Part shown: positions 22,356-30,461 of the stretch, piece by piece | Layout of the letters: every line of letters starts with the position of its first letter | How positions within the stretch are numbered: the first letter of the stretch is position 1 | Virus record (IMG/VR): IMGVR_UViG_3300045253_000033 | Location: 1 to 35,935 of that record | Reading direction: 5' to 3' (one strand) | Origin: a virus | DNA: 35,935 nucleotides | Position numbers and translations under genes: made by a program | Notes under the pieces: generated by a model | Database searches by the model: none | What the model saw: only the letters and a program-made list of their open reading frames with translations | Told to the model about the DNA's origin: nothing

Positions 22356-22673
22356 CTATTCATAGTAACTTGCGTTGAGGATCGGAGAGCCGCTGGTGCT
22401 GATAAACTGGATCGCATCGAACTGCCCGGTGTAGGGAAACAGATCATCTCCGGTTGAGAGGATCATGCCCACCGTAGCGGTCGGGGCTACACCGTCATCG
22501 CGCCAGCGTCCGCTCAAGGTTGAACCCTCCATCTGAAAGATCACGAGCCCGATGTAGGTATCCTTGGGCAGCGTAGGCAGCGTCAACTTCTGCGCGGTGC
22601 CGGTGAGCGTCAACTGCACGTAGCCTAACGGTCGGCGGTAGGCGTCAACAACGGATGAGTCTCTGGATGGCAT
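22356..22673 (-). CDS. Small head-decoration-like protein (105 aa)
   Basis: Start ATG 22673 with AGGAG upstream. The layout matches a family of small phage head proteins: LTLTGTAQKLTLPTLP, then QMEGSTLSGRWRDDGVAPT (family: vegaplRyrxDGtaPTss), GMILSTGDDLF, and QFISTSGSPILNASYYE (family: FirxsgsaxlxvxYye). These are commonly encoded near N4_gp56-type coats and probably stud the capsid surface. The function is family-level inference. Confidence 0.75.
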   Translation of the reverse strand: MPSRDSSVVDAYRRPLGYVQLTLTGTAQKLTLPTLPKDTYIGLVIFQMEGSTLSGRWRDDGVAPTATVGMILSTGDDLFPYTGQFDAIQFISTSGSPILNASYYE

Positions 22674-22682
22674 GTCTTGCTC

Positions 22683-24143
22683 CTATACGATGCTCACGAT
22701 AATTCCCTTGCTGACGGTCACGGTCTTGGCATCAGCGGTGGTGAACGACCCATCCGCGCCGGGGGTGCTGGCGACCGAGTAAGTAGCCGCGTCCACATTG
22801 GCGTTGCTGAAGATATTAGCGACCGGCTTGGTGATCTTGCCCAGGTCTAGTGCTGTAGTGCCCGGATATAACGCTCCGCCGTCGATACTGGCGTCCAAGA
22901 CCCATAGGGCGGAATTGCATTGCAGGATTACCCTACTTCCCGACTGCTCCACGTCCTGCAACAGACCGTAAGTAACCGAACTCGCGTTCGCTCCGGTTCC
23001 TAACTGCTGGCGCACAAACTGAGCATTCGTTACCGGCGAAATCCAGAGCTTGTCGAAGTTGTTGGTCGTGTCAGTGCCAGTGTTGTAGATATGCAGCGAT
23101 ACCCCTTGCAGGGCATTCAGCCCCGGCAGTCCGAGCGCAATGGCGGGATCGCTCTGGTCGTTGACCTTGTTGAACTGGAAGAAAGTGTCCAGCCCTCCGG
23201 TAGGGAAGGCAAGCGCATCCACCCGGACGGTCCCCGGAGGGCCATAAATGGAGTGGTTACTCTCGATGCCTGTTATCTCCGCTCCCGCGAAGCTAAAGCT
23301 CACCGCCCCGGTGACGTAGTTGATGGTGTTGGTCCCGCCGCTGCCGATGTTGCCGATGAGGTTCCCCAGCCCGTCGTCGGTGATGATCTGCCCGCTCGCA
23401 TCGCCGAAGATCGTCACCGAGCCGGGAACAATCGGAGCGCCCTTGAGGGTGGAGGTTACAGCCACGTTGGCCCCCGGCGTGGGCGGGGTGAAATCAGCGT
23501 TGACGTTGGAGAGGAAGCCAGTAAGAGCGCTTACTTCGAGGTTCGCGTTCTGGGCGAGGATGGTCTGGAAGGGCCGCAGCCATTCCAGGTTCGGGTCGCC
23601 GTAGAGCGTGGTGGGCGAGGCCCACAGGGTAATCTGCGGCAAGTCACCGCCCGAGATGCCACCCCCACCCACGTTCGCGGTGAAGACGAAGTGGAAATTG
23701 AGTGTCATCGGCGTGGTGGGCTTGCCGTCCGCCGCCGCCACTACGTTGACCATCCACTTCGTTACATGTCCATCGGGCAACGTATTATTGATCGGGTCGA
23801 TGATGGTATCGGCGTCGCCTGCGGTCAAGGTGCCGGTCTGCCCCACGCCTTGGTTACGGACATAGAACGGGAACCAATACGAGCCATCGTAGGGCAGCGT
23901 CGGCCCGAGAAGGTCGATGATCTTGGAGGTCGGCGGCAGAGTGATGGTGAACGCCCCCGAAGCTCCCGCCGTAAGCACGATGTTCTTCGCCAACACCTGC
24001 GCGGGGGTGAGCGCAACGTTGGTCCCCGCCGTGACAATGCTCGTCCACTGCTCGGCGTAGCCGTTGAGGTTCGAGATCAGCCCTTGCAGCGTATGCTCGG
24101 AGGCCCGCGCCGGGGTCATGCCGGGAATGGGACTGACGATCAT
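22683..24143 (-). CDS. Large fibre-like virion protein (486 aa)
   Basis: The start overlaps the metallopeptidase stop (ATGA). The N-terminal domain (residues 1-150: MIVSPIPGMTPA, GTNVALTPAQVL, GASGAFTITLPP, GQTGTLTAGDAD) is repeated in the 149-aa gene at 19879. The middle has strand-rich Gly/Asn segments (GGGGISGGDLPQITLWASP; NTINYVTGAVSFSFAGAE). The C-terminus carries the fibre motif GGALYPGTTALDLGKITK and ends VSKGIIVSIV, as in its 346-aa paralogue. This looks like a long trimeric fibre with a removable base domain. Confidence 0.7.
   Translation of the reverse strand: MIVSPIPGMTPARASEHTLQGLISNLNGYAEQWTSIVTAGTNVALTPAQVLAKNIVLTAGASGAFTITLPPTSKIIDLLGPTLPYDGSYWFPFYVRNQGVGQTGTLTAGDADTIIDPINNTLPDGHVTKWMVNVVAAADGKPTTPMTLNFHFVFTANVGGGGISGGDLPQITLWASPTTLYGDPNLEWLRPFQTILAQNANLEVSALTGFLSNVNADFTPPTPGANVAVTSTLKGAPIVPGSVTIFGDASGQIITDDGLGNLIGNIGSGGTNTINYVTGAVSFSFAGAEITGIESNHSIYGPPGTVRVDALAFPTGGLDTFFQFNKVNDQSDPAIALGLPGLNALQGVSLHIYNTGTDTTNNFDKLWISPVTNAQFVRQQLGTGANASSVTYGLLQDVEQSGSRVILQCNSALWVLDASIDGGALYPGTTALDLGKITKPVANIFSNANVDAATYSVASTPGADGSFTTADAKTVTVSKGIIVSIV
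24113..24143 (-). repeat. 31-bp repeat copy at the start of the large fibre-like gene
   Basis: Matches 21271-21301 on the same strand with one mismatch (30 of 31). It covers the start codon and first ten codons. The other copy heads the 18-codon remnant; see that entry. Confidence 0.75.
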
Positions 24144-24667
24144 TGTTCGGCCTGCCGGATCAGGCGCTCGATGTTCGCCATCCTCGACTCATAGTCGGGG
24201 TAGTAGCGGGAAGGATTCGGGACGTGAGAGTTGCGGACAAAGCGTGCCATCTCGTACCCGTACCCCTGTTCGACCGCAAAGGCGTCCGCCACCATCTCCT
24301 GGCGCTTGTTTGACCACTCCGCGACCGCGTAGAGCGCGACAATGGCCCCAAAGACGGAGAGTATCTGGACGGGGAGGAACACGAGCGGAGCGGCGATGAG
24401 GAGGAGCCACCCGACCCGCTTCTCGGCATGATAGGCGCGGCAGTGTTTGGCTTCGTGGAGGAGAACCGCGTGCTGTACCTTGGCGTCGAGCTTCAACCAC
24501 GGCGGGCCGACGACGATGCGCTTGTTGCCGATGAGCCCACGAGCATCTGCCACCCCCTCGTGATGGGGGTTGTACTCCACCGGGATACCGAGAATTTCCC
24601 CCTGCTCGCGGGGAATGATGTCCACGGGCGGGTTGGGCAACGACATGAACTTGGCCCCGCGCTTCAC
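24140..24667 (-). CDS. Membrane-anchored M48-type zinc metallopeptidase
   Basis: 175 residues from GTG 24667, which overlaps the 35-aa gene (GTGA); ATG 24646 is an alternative. The motif HAVLLHEAKHC contains HExxH (His71-Glu72, His75), and EMVADAFAVE (Glu124, Asp128) supplies the third ligand and the conserved Asp, as in M48/M56 proteases. The two are separated by a hydrophobic stretch of 30 residues (85-115) that can span the membrane. It resembles HtpX/Oma1-type peptidases reduced to the core. Why a phage places one between portal and fibre genes is unclear: processing of virion proteins or attack on host membrane proteins are possible. Confidence 0.75.
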   Translation of the reverse strand: MKRGAKFMSLPNPPVDIIPREQGEILGIPVEYNPHHEGVADARGLIGNKRIVVGPPWLKLDAKVQHAVLLHEAKHCRAYHAEKRVGWLLLIAAPLVFLPVQILSVFGAIVALYAVAEWSNKRQEMVADAFAVEQGYGYEMARFVRNSHVPNPSRYYPDYESRMANIERLIRQAEQ

Positions 24668-24771
24668 TCGTCAGACTCCCACGGCTCATCCACGCCCTCG
24701 TCGAACTGGCAGGGCGAGGCGTCCTCGCTGTCGCGGTAGTCCTCGCGTTCAGCTTCGGGCATATCCATCAT
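24664..24771 (-). CDS. 35-aa acidic micro-protein
   Basis: ATG 24771 overlaps the portal stop (ATGA), and its TGA overlaps the metallopeptidase GTG (GTGA). It encodes a very acidic chain with MPEAEREDYRDSED and FDEGVDEPWESDE. The double coupling and the lack of spare bases make it a likely real gene that is easy to miss. There is no family; such acidic peptides can be assembly or regulatory cofactors. Confidence 0.6.
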   Translation of the reverse strand: MMDMPEAEREDYRDSEDASPCQFDEGVDEPWESDE

Positions 24772-26999
24772 CCGCGCCCCGGCATTGAGCCATCCATGAG
24801 GCTATCCGCGCCGATCATGCCCGGAGGGCCTTGTCCAGGGCGTCCCGGTGCGGGTTGCGCACCCGGTCGTGGCGTACCAGCCACACCCGCCGGAGCCCCG
24901 CCGGGAGGACCGCCGGGCATTCCTTGTTTGGGCGCTTGCTGCGCCATCGCCATCTCGCGCTTCTTCTGCAACTGCTGCATATGCATTTGCAGGTGATTCT
25001 TCTGCAACCCTTCCGGGTCTCCGTTCATGGCCGCAGCTTTCATGTGGCTCGGCATATGCTCCTGATCGTTGTCCGCCTCGTGAACTTCGACCGGAATCCC
25101 GTTCGCCATCATCTCGTTCTCAAGCTCGGGCGGCACGGTGAAGGTGTTAGTGGTGTCGATTAGGATGCGCGGCGCAAGCTCGGGTCCGAACACCCGCTCG
25201 GTCGCGGCTTCGGCGAAGGGTGACAAGTCGAGGCGCTTGTTGGGCAACATCTGCGGCGGAATGCCTTTCAGGACGTTCAGGAGCGCGATGCCCTGCTGGA
25301 TCAACTGCCCCCCCTGCATGAACTCGGTTCCCACCCAGCGGAAGAAGTAGCGTTCTCCCCACTGCTGCACGGGGATGACTTCGAGTGCAGCCTTCACGCC
25401 AATCTCGCCCCGGCTCTCGATGGTGATGTCGTTCTCCCGGAACTGCTGGTCGAACTCGAAGATCATCTCCATCAAGGGGTTCAGCACCACCTGCTCGTAG
25501 CGGGTAGCGTGATCGGTGATATTGACCATCTGCTCCTGCTGCATCGCGCCCATCAACTGATTGTTCTTCCGTCCCTGCGGCATCTTGCCCATCATCACTT
25601 CATTGACATCCATGCTCTCCCAAATCTGGCGCTTGATGAGGTCGCAAATACCGGCAGCGTCCTTCCACAACTGCGGCTGGGTAAGAGGCTTGATCCCGTC
25701 CTTCCCCACCGGCCACAGCGCGGCGAGACCCATGGTCAAGGTCTGCCACTGCGGGCAGGCCATCGGGTCCACGGCCCAGATGGGCATGAGCGAATACATG
25801 GCGGAATCCTGGCCCATATTCCAGAAGTCCACCAGGTTCCACTGTAAGAACTTCACCGGCCCGATCTTGCTCTTGCCCCATGCGCTCCCTGCGATCTTCT
25901 CCACCGGCTCGCAGATGATCGGAATCTTCCCGCTCCACAGCGGGTTGGCGATGATGCCGATGATCTCGGTCTGCCCGGCGAAGTAGACAATCGCGGGTTC
26001 CTTGTGCTCGCCGCCAAGGGGAAGCTTGGCATGGACTCTGTAGATCAGCGCGTACTTGCGCGTGCCCTCAGTCTTAACCCCGGCGTCATTCACGCTTTTC
26101 TTGGTCGGGTCCTTGCGGTCCCGGTACTGGTCCGCAGTGCAGAACTCCTCGATTCGCGTCCCGGCGGGCAGGATAAATACTCCTTCGTCTACCATCTCCT
26201 GCACGGCTTCCTTGCTCATGCGGAGCTTCACCGCGACCGCGTGTGCCTTCTGCAAGTTGTTGCAGGTCGGCGGGATGATTGCCAAGTCCTCAGTGGCAAC
26301 CGGAATGATCTCCGGGCTTTCTTCGCAGATGTCCTCGTCTTCTTTTTCTTCGATCTCGTCCCCGAACTCGTCCTCTAACCCAAGCTCGCTCGCGTCCTCG
26401 CCGTCGATCTGCTGCACCATCGGCGGCTTCTTGACGAGCTTGGTGATCGTGCGTTCGGACTTTGACCAGTCGAGCATGAGCGACCAGTTGCCGGTCACAT
26501 CTCCTGCCACCAGATCGGTCCGCACGACCGATTGCAGGCGCAGCTTGCGGATGTAGTGTTCGAGGAGGGAGAGTTGCGTGTAAGGCGGCTTCTTGTCGGT
26601 CGAAATGCCGTCTACATGGCGCTGATTGCTCGGGAAAAGCTGCTTCAGAGCCCGCTTGCTGCGGGCGTTGATGCAGTCCCGGACCGCGGGGATGTAGCCC
26701 TGCGCGTTGCCCGAATACTGCTGATTCTTGTCCGGCTGGGCGTTATAAACGTTCCAGTACTCCTCGCAGGCGTCTACCTGCTCCTGCTTGTTGTCGAACG
26801 CCTTAACAACCAGATCGTAGAGCTTGAGCGCGGCCTTGTAGGGCGCGGAATCCGGCTCGTCCGCCCAGTTGTGCTCCGGGTCGGCGAGCGAATTCTCGGA
26901 GGATGATTCGAGTTTACGCTCGGGGTCGGCTTCCCCCTCCGAGCGGGGCTTTACTTCGCGGGTGCCGCGACCCTTCTTGGATGTTTCCTGTGCAGCCAC
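24768..26999 (-). CDS. Portal (head-tail connector) protein
   Basis: 743 residues from GTG 26999. A charged disordered N-terminus is followed by a helical stem region with ACEEYWNVYNAQPDKNQQYSG, RDCINARSKRALKQLFPSNQ and LRLQSVVRTDLVAGDVTGN, then a core with AWGKSKIGPVKFLQWNLVDF and VNEVMMGKMPQGRKNN. Strongly helical C-terminal parts and a Met/Gln/Pro/Gly tail (QQLQKKREMAMAQQAPKQG) complete it. Length and the NMGQDSAMYSL / QQEQMVNI helices match the large portals of N4/P22-like podoviruses. It forms the dodecameric packaging channel. Upstream genes are small basic proteins, downstream the 35-aa gene. Confidence 0.8.
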   Translation of the reverse strand: MAAQETSKKGRGTREVKPRSEGEADPERKLESSSENSLADPEHNWADEPDSAPYKAALKLYDLVVKAFDNKQEQVDACEEYWNVYNAQPDKNQQYSGNAQGYIPAVRDCINARSKRALKQLFPSNQRHVDGISTDKKPPYTQLSLLEHYIRKLRLQSVVRTDLVAGDVTGNWSLMLDWSKSERTITKLVKKPPMVQQIDGEDASELGLEDEFGDEIEEKEDEDICEESPEIIPVATEDLAIIPPTCNNLQKAHAVAVKLRMSKEAVQEMVDEGVFILPAGTRIEEFCTADQYRDRKDPTKKSVNDAGVKTEGTRKYALIYRVHAKLPLGGEHKEPAIVYFAGQTEIIGIIANPLWSGKIPIICEPVEKIAGSAWGKSKIGPVKFLQWNLVDFWNMGQDSAMYSLMPIWAVDPMACPQWQTLTMGLAALWPVGKDGIKPLTQPQLWKDAAGICDLIKRQIWESMDVNEVMMGKMPQGRKNNQLMGAMQQEQMVNITDHATRYEQVVLNPLMEMIFEFDQQFRENDITIESRGEIGVKAALEVIPVQQWGERYFFRWVGTEFMQGGQLIQQGIALLNVLKGIPPQMLPNKRLDLSPFAEAATERVFGPELAPRILIDTTNTFTVPPELENEMMANGIPVEVHEADNDQEHMPSHMKAAAMNGDPEGLQKNHLQMHMQQLQKKREMAMAQQAPKQGMPGGPPGGAPAGVAGTPRPGAQPAPGRPGQGPPGMIGADSLMDGSMPGRG

Positions 27000-27006
27000 A
27001 TCGGGG

Positions 27007-27225
27007 CTAGATCAGGACACCGCGCATCTTGCGCCCGTGCTTGCCCATCGCGCCCTTACCCGCGGCGCGGTTGCGGGGACTCGGTACCGGCTGCTTGCCG
27101 CCCGTCAGGTGGCCCGGCACGTCTTCCTTGGCCGGGCGCTTGGGCGTGATGGCGTAGGTCTTCTTCGCAGAGGGCGCGGCCAGACCTTTCACCATGGTCT
27201 TGCCCTTGTGCATCTTGCGCTTCAT
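27007..27225 (-). CDS. Small very basic protein (72 aa)
   Basis: ATG 27225 overlaps the previous stop (ATGA). Lys/Arg-rich and low in acidic residues: MKRKMHKGKTMVKG, PKRPAKEDVPGHL, RNRAAGKGAMGKHGRKMRGV. No fold is evident. Such basic peptides next to the portal may bind packaged DNA; this is inference. Confidence 0.6.
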   Translation of the reverse strand: MKRKMHKGKTMVKGLAAPSAKKTYAITPKRPAKEDVPGHLTGGKQPVPSPRNRAAGKGAMGKHGRKMRGVLI

Positions 27226-27410
27226 TTTGACAGCGATTTGCGCCCGTAAACCTGCTCCCGCATCGGGCCGCTCTTGATCTTGTCGCCCACCTTGCCCGAG
27301 GTCGTGGCCGTTGAGCCGCCGACGCCCGATCCACCGGCCTGCTTGCAATTGAAAAAGTCTACAGGCGATTGGCTTGGTGCCTTCTTTGAAATCGTCCGAG
27401 TGACAGCCAT
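27222..27410 (-). CDS. Small hypothetical protein (62 aa)
   Basis: ATG 27410 has AGGAG with five bases of spacing. A Ser/Lys/Gly-rich sequence with FFNCKQAGGSGVGG and ending GRKSLSK; flexible, basic and without a known family. It is co-translated with the basic protein that follows. Confidence 0.6.
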   Translation of the reverse strand: MAVTRTISKKAPSQSPVDFFNCKQAGGSGVGGSTATTSGKVGDKIKSGPMREQVYGRKSLSK

Positions 27411-27424
27411 GTCCGCTCCTTTAA

Positions 27425-27970
27425 TCAGTCTGGCATATCCGGCCAGTATCGGTTTGACTTTGCCACGTTACTCTTGCCGAGAATGACTTGCAAATTCGCC
27501 TCAGTGTGCAAACCACAAACCAACGGATGGTTCAACGGCACGATATGATCTACATGCCATTTTCCACCAGTAACCTTCTCTCTCAGAACAGCAAGCCGAT
27601 ACGCTTCACTGATAATGAACTTGCTCGCCCACCTCGGATGCGCCTTAGCAATTCTGAGGTTCCTTCTGATTACCCGTTCACGTCCGAAAGCACGATGATT
27701 CTTAAACCATTCTGAACACTTCTTACGGTGATATTCACACCACCGCACAGAGAACCTGCGCTCATGATCTCGCTTGCGATACCACGCAAGCATTTCTTCT
27801 CTCGATCTCGCCGGCTTACGACGCAAATGTTTCGTGTTCCTTAGATACCACTCTTTCTGTCTTGCAATAACACACTTCTTGCACTCTCCTTGATGCCACC
27901 TACCGCCCTTCCCGCACCGATAGAACCCCTCCATCGGCTTCTCAACCAGACAAGTCTTACAACGCCTCAT
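27425..27970 (-). CDS. HNH homing endonuclease
   Basis: About 181 residues from ATG 27970 (MRRCKTC). An N-terminal zinc-knuckle, CKTCLVEK ... GECKKCV, is followed by a basic helical linker and the C-terminal nuclease core WHVDHIVPLNHPLVCGLH, then EANLQVILGKSNVAKSN. The DHIVPL and NLQ..........KSN elements are the H-N-H core of phage homing nucleases. The gene is clearly more AT-rich than its neighbours and stands between the gene after TerL and the portal-side genes, with its own promoter-like element just upstream. It was probably acquired by homing and may be mobile. Confidence 0.88.
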   Translation of the reverse strand: MRRCKTCLVEKPMEGFYRCGKGGRWHQGECKKCVIARQKEWYLRNTKHLRRKPARSREEMLAWYRKRDHERRFSVRWCEYHRKKCSEWFKNHRAFGRERVIRRNLRIAKAHPRWASKFIISEAYRLAVLREKVTGGKWHVDHIVPLNHPLVCGLHTEANLQVILGKSNVAKSNRYWPDMPD

Positions 27971-28000
27971 ATTCCTCAGGGTTAGGAAGGAAGCGATCAC

Positions 28001-28030
28001 ATAGTGCTACTTCTGCTTAAGCAATGTCAA
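28001..28030 (-). promoter_or_regulatory. Candidate promoter before the HNH gene
   Basis: Minus-strand TTGACA (28030-28025) and CACTAT (28006-28001) with an 18-base spacer, 30 bases before ATG 27970. The TTGACATYGCTTAA core is shared with 21184-21197 (one mismatch in 15 including the adjoining base). It overlaps the stop codon of the 80-aa gene. The -10 is weak. Confidence 0.4.
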
Positions 28031-28259
28031 GCGCATCCTCCTCAACCGGGCCGGGAAAGAAAACCTTTGGATGGAATACCAAAGAAGGGTCAATCAATTT
28101 CCCGCACGACCCGCAAATGATGGGCTTGCCGTCTTTCGGTCGGTCGCCGTTAGGAAGGATCGCGTGCCGGGCTTCGATCACATCACCCCACAACGGCTCT
28201 TTGAGCAAGTAGAACGCCACCCCTCCGCATTTATCGTGAATTGCAGGCCATCTGGTCAT
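28017..28259 (-). CDS. Small protein after TerL (80 aa, Cys motif)
   Basis: ATG 28259 overlaps the TerL stop (ATGA). MTRWPAIHDKCGGVAFYLL, then IICGSCGKLIDPS, gives a Cys pair and a lone Cys that may form a zinc ribbon with a further ligand such as His. Length and place, next to TerL, recur in phage late regions. No function is known. Confidence 0.7.
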   Translation of the reverse strand: MTRWPAIHDKCGGVAFYLLKEPLWGDVIEARHAILPNGDRPKDGKPIICGSCGKLIDPSLVFHPKVFFPGPVEEDALDIA

Positions 28260-30283
28260 GCGATCCTCCTTGGGTGTGCCGTGATGAACCTCTTCCCGCT
28301 CGGCGTGTAATCGACATTCGCCCCCGGTTGCAAGCCTTCGGCGTCGGTCTCCCCCTGGCGGTCGAGTACCGCGACCATGCACTCGATGGCCTCTCCCACC
28401 AGCCGGGAGATGCCGGGCTCGGGCTCCTGCGCCTGCCGCCCCCCCTTCTCGACCGGGAGCGCATAGCCGGCGGACAGGGCGTTCAGCGTAAGGCGCGCCT
28501 TGCGGTCCACGGTCAGGAGTTGGGCACCGTGCCACTTGGTCCTGATCCGCTCGGAGAGGCAGCCACGGGCGACGGCGGAATGCTCCCCGCGCATCGGGGT
28601 TAGCTTCTCGCGCTGTAGCGACGGTACCAAAGCAATCCGTTGCCACTGATCGTAGGTGTCCGCCGGAACCCAGCTTTGGAAAGTCGCGCCTCGGTACTGA
28701 GTACGGATTTCAAATACCATCGTCTTGATCGCATCGGAAAGAGCGCCCGACGCAGACCAATCGGCAGCCACAGATAACCGCCTGCCATCACGAAGAACAG
28801 CGACGGCAACCGCTTCCGACGGGCTAGCGTTGAAAGCAAGGAAAACTTCTTCCCCCAATTTTTGGTTGGGCGCTTCTTGAATGTTCGCACCGGAAAAGTC
28901 TTCATACATGGGCACTCCCGAAAAGACCATCGTGGCGTAGGCCAGTGCGTTCATGATATTGCGCGGACCCGAGGGAAAGTTCAACCACTCCTGCACCAGT
29001 TGCGGGTGCGCCCCCTTGCCGCCAATCAGCACAATGTCGTGGGCTTCGGCGAACTGGGTGAGCCCCATGATGAACTCATCCTTGTTCCGGTCCTGCGGGG
29101 CTTGCAGGGCCTTCAGGGGAACGGGCTTCCCCCGGCGGAGCATTTCCAGCCGGATGGGTTGCAGGAGCCAATCGTCCAAGGAATTCTTCTCGATGCAGAT
29201 TTTCGCCGGGAGATGTTTCTCCTGAGTGGCAAACACATCGTTGATGAAGGCGTTGGGCTTCCAGTAGTAGCCGCCGGACTCGTGGACGTGAATCTCGGAG
29301 CCCATCTTGGAGACCACCACCTTGCCCGTCTCATCGGACTTGTCGTGCTCCTTGCTCTTGCGCTGGTGAGTGGTCCGGGAGGGGTCGTAGATCGCGTACT
29401 TGGGCGTCCACTGATAGGGGGAGATGTCTCGCTCGACCAGCATCTCCTCCTTGAAGGGCTTGGCCTCGGGGTTCACCGCTTGCAGCATGTAGGCTTGCAG
29501 GAAGTAGCTGAGCATCCCGGAACGCTGGTAGGTGCGCTTCTTGTTCCTAATCCACTCCATCGAGTAGCGCTGCGGCCAGTTGGACTTCGTTTCCGGGTCG
29601 TCAGGGTCGCCGTCGCAAATCGGGAAGCCCAGATACACCCATTCCGGGTCGTTGGCGAGCCGCGTGACCATGCAGTCCTCGGCCCGGCGGGTCTGGGCAT
29701 TGACCAACTTGAAGCGCATCTGGTCCATCGCCGGCATGATGTCGAGGTAGAGCTTTTGCATTGACTCATCGACCGCAGCGGCGTCGCGCACCCGTTCCAG
29801 GTTCTCCACGTCGTCGAAGAAGGCGAAGTCTGGTCGGTCGGACAGGTTCTTGAAGCTCTGGAACTCCTGGTCCCAGCCTAGGGCCTGAATCACCGGCCCA
29901 CCCTTGAACCAGATCATGTTCTCGGTTGATCTGCGGGCCAGCACCGGGCCGCCGAAAACGTGGTGCAGGGATTCGTTGGTCCGGCACTCGTAGTCGATGG
30001 CGGCGAGGCGCTTGACCGCCTTGTCGTAGATTTCCCCGACCAGCAGCGAGTAGCGGCGGGTGCCGAAGCAGCCCGCCAGGATCATGTTCTCCTCGGCCTT
30101 GGTGGTCTTGGCAGCCTCCCGGAACGCCTCGATCTCGACCAAAGGATCAGCCGAGTTCATGGCGTCCATGATGTCGATATGGAGTGCGGCTTCTTCCTGC
30201 GGGTGGCGGTGCTTGAAGAGCAGCACCGAGGCGAGCGCCCGGTCCTCGCTGATCCGGGCGAGCAGGTCTACGTCAATGGCCAT
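28256..30283 (-). CDS. Terminase large subunit with an extra C-terminal domain
   Basis: 675 residues. The packaging ATPase shows Walker A-type FREAAKTT (54-61), Walker B DFAFFDDVE (152-160, with the DE-type pair) and a downstream motif around NAQTRRAEDCM. A complete RNase-H-like nuclease follows: YAIYDPSRT (about 297), ICIEKNSLDDW and DEFIMGL. Residues from about 480 on are unusual: a further alpha/beta segment with VFLAFNASPSEAVAVAVLR, then TYDQWQRI, ALSAGYALPV and GISRLVGEAIECMVAVL. That part resembles a second, degenerate nuclease-like fold rather than the end of a normal 450-600 residue TerL. The start overlaps the 62-aa gene by 11 bases. Confidence 0.85.
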   Translation of the reverse strand: MAIDVDLLARISEDRALASVLLFKHRHPQEEAALHIDIMDAMNSADPLVEIEAFREAAKTTKAEENMILAGCFGTRRYSLLVGEIYDKAVKRLAAIDYECRTNESLHHVFGGPVLARRSTENMIWFKGGPVIQALGWDQEFQSFKNLSDRPDFAFFDDVENLERVRDAAAVDESMQKLYLDIMPAMDQMRFKLVNAQTRRAEDCMVTRLANDPEWVYLGFPICDGDPDDPETKSNWPQRYSMEWIRNKKRTYQRSGMLSYFLQAYMLQAVNPEAKPFKEEMLVERDISPYQWTPKYAIYDPSRTTHQRKSKEHDKSDETGKVVVSKMGSEIHVHESGGYYWKPNAFINDVFATQEKHLPAKICIEKNSLDDWLLQPIRLEMLRRGKPVPLKALQAPQDRNKDEFIMGLTQFAEAHDIVLIGGKGAHPQLVQEWLNFPSGPRNIMNALAYATMVFSGVPMYEDFSGANIQEAPNQKLGEEVFLAFNASPSEAVAVAVLRDGRRLSVAADWSASGALSDAIKTMVFEIRTQYRGATFQSWVPADTYDQWQRIALVPSLQREKLTPMRGEHSAVARGCLSERIRTKWHGAQLLTVDRKARLTLNALSAGYALPVEKGGRQAQEPEPGISRLVGEAIECMVAVLDRQGETDAEGLQPGANVDYTPSGKRFITAHPRRIA

Positions 30284-30461
30284 CGTCTATAACCGGAACT
30301 CCCCGCACTACGCCGATAGTGCCTTGCGGGGGCTCATAGTCCGGATGACGCCTGCGGTATCGCGTGAGCCAATGCTGGAACTTCCATCGCTCTCGCGCCG
30401 CTACCACTTGAATATCGTGCACCATGCTCGGATGAACGAGCAGGACGTAATAAGGCTCCAT
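30273..30461 (-). CDS. 62-aa protein resembling a coat-protein segment
   Basis: ATG 30461 shares one base with the preceding stop (TGATG) and the stop overlaps TerL. It encodes MEPYYVLLVHPSMVHDIQVV, then WKFQHWLTRYRRRHP and GTIGVVRGVPVIDDG. The order 'YV.L.HP....D......W.......G..GV.' is that of the loop in N4_gp56-type coats (in this phage HYVALIHTLPTQDMR ... GEYGGVRYC). It may be a domain copy, a scaffold-like helper, or convergent. The basic middle could bind nucleic acid. Confidence 0.65.
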   Translation of the reverse strand: MEPYYVLLVHPSMVHDIQVVAARERWKFQHWLTRYRRRHPDYEPPQGTIGVVRGVPVIDDGH

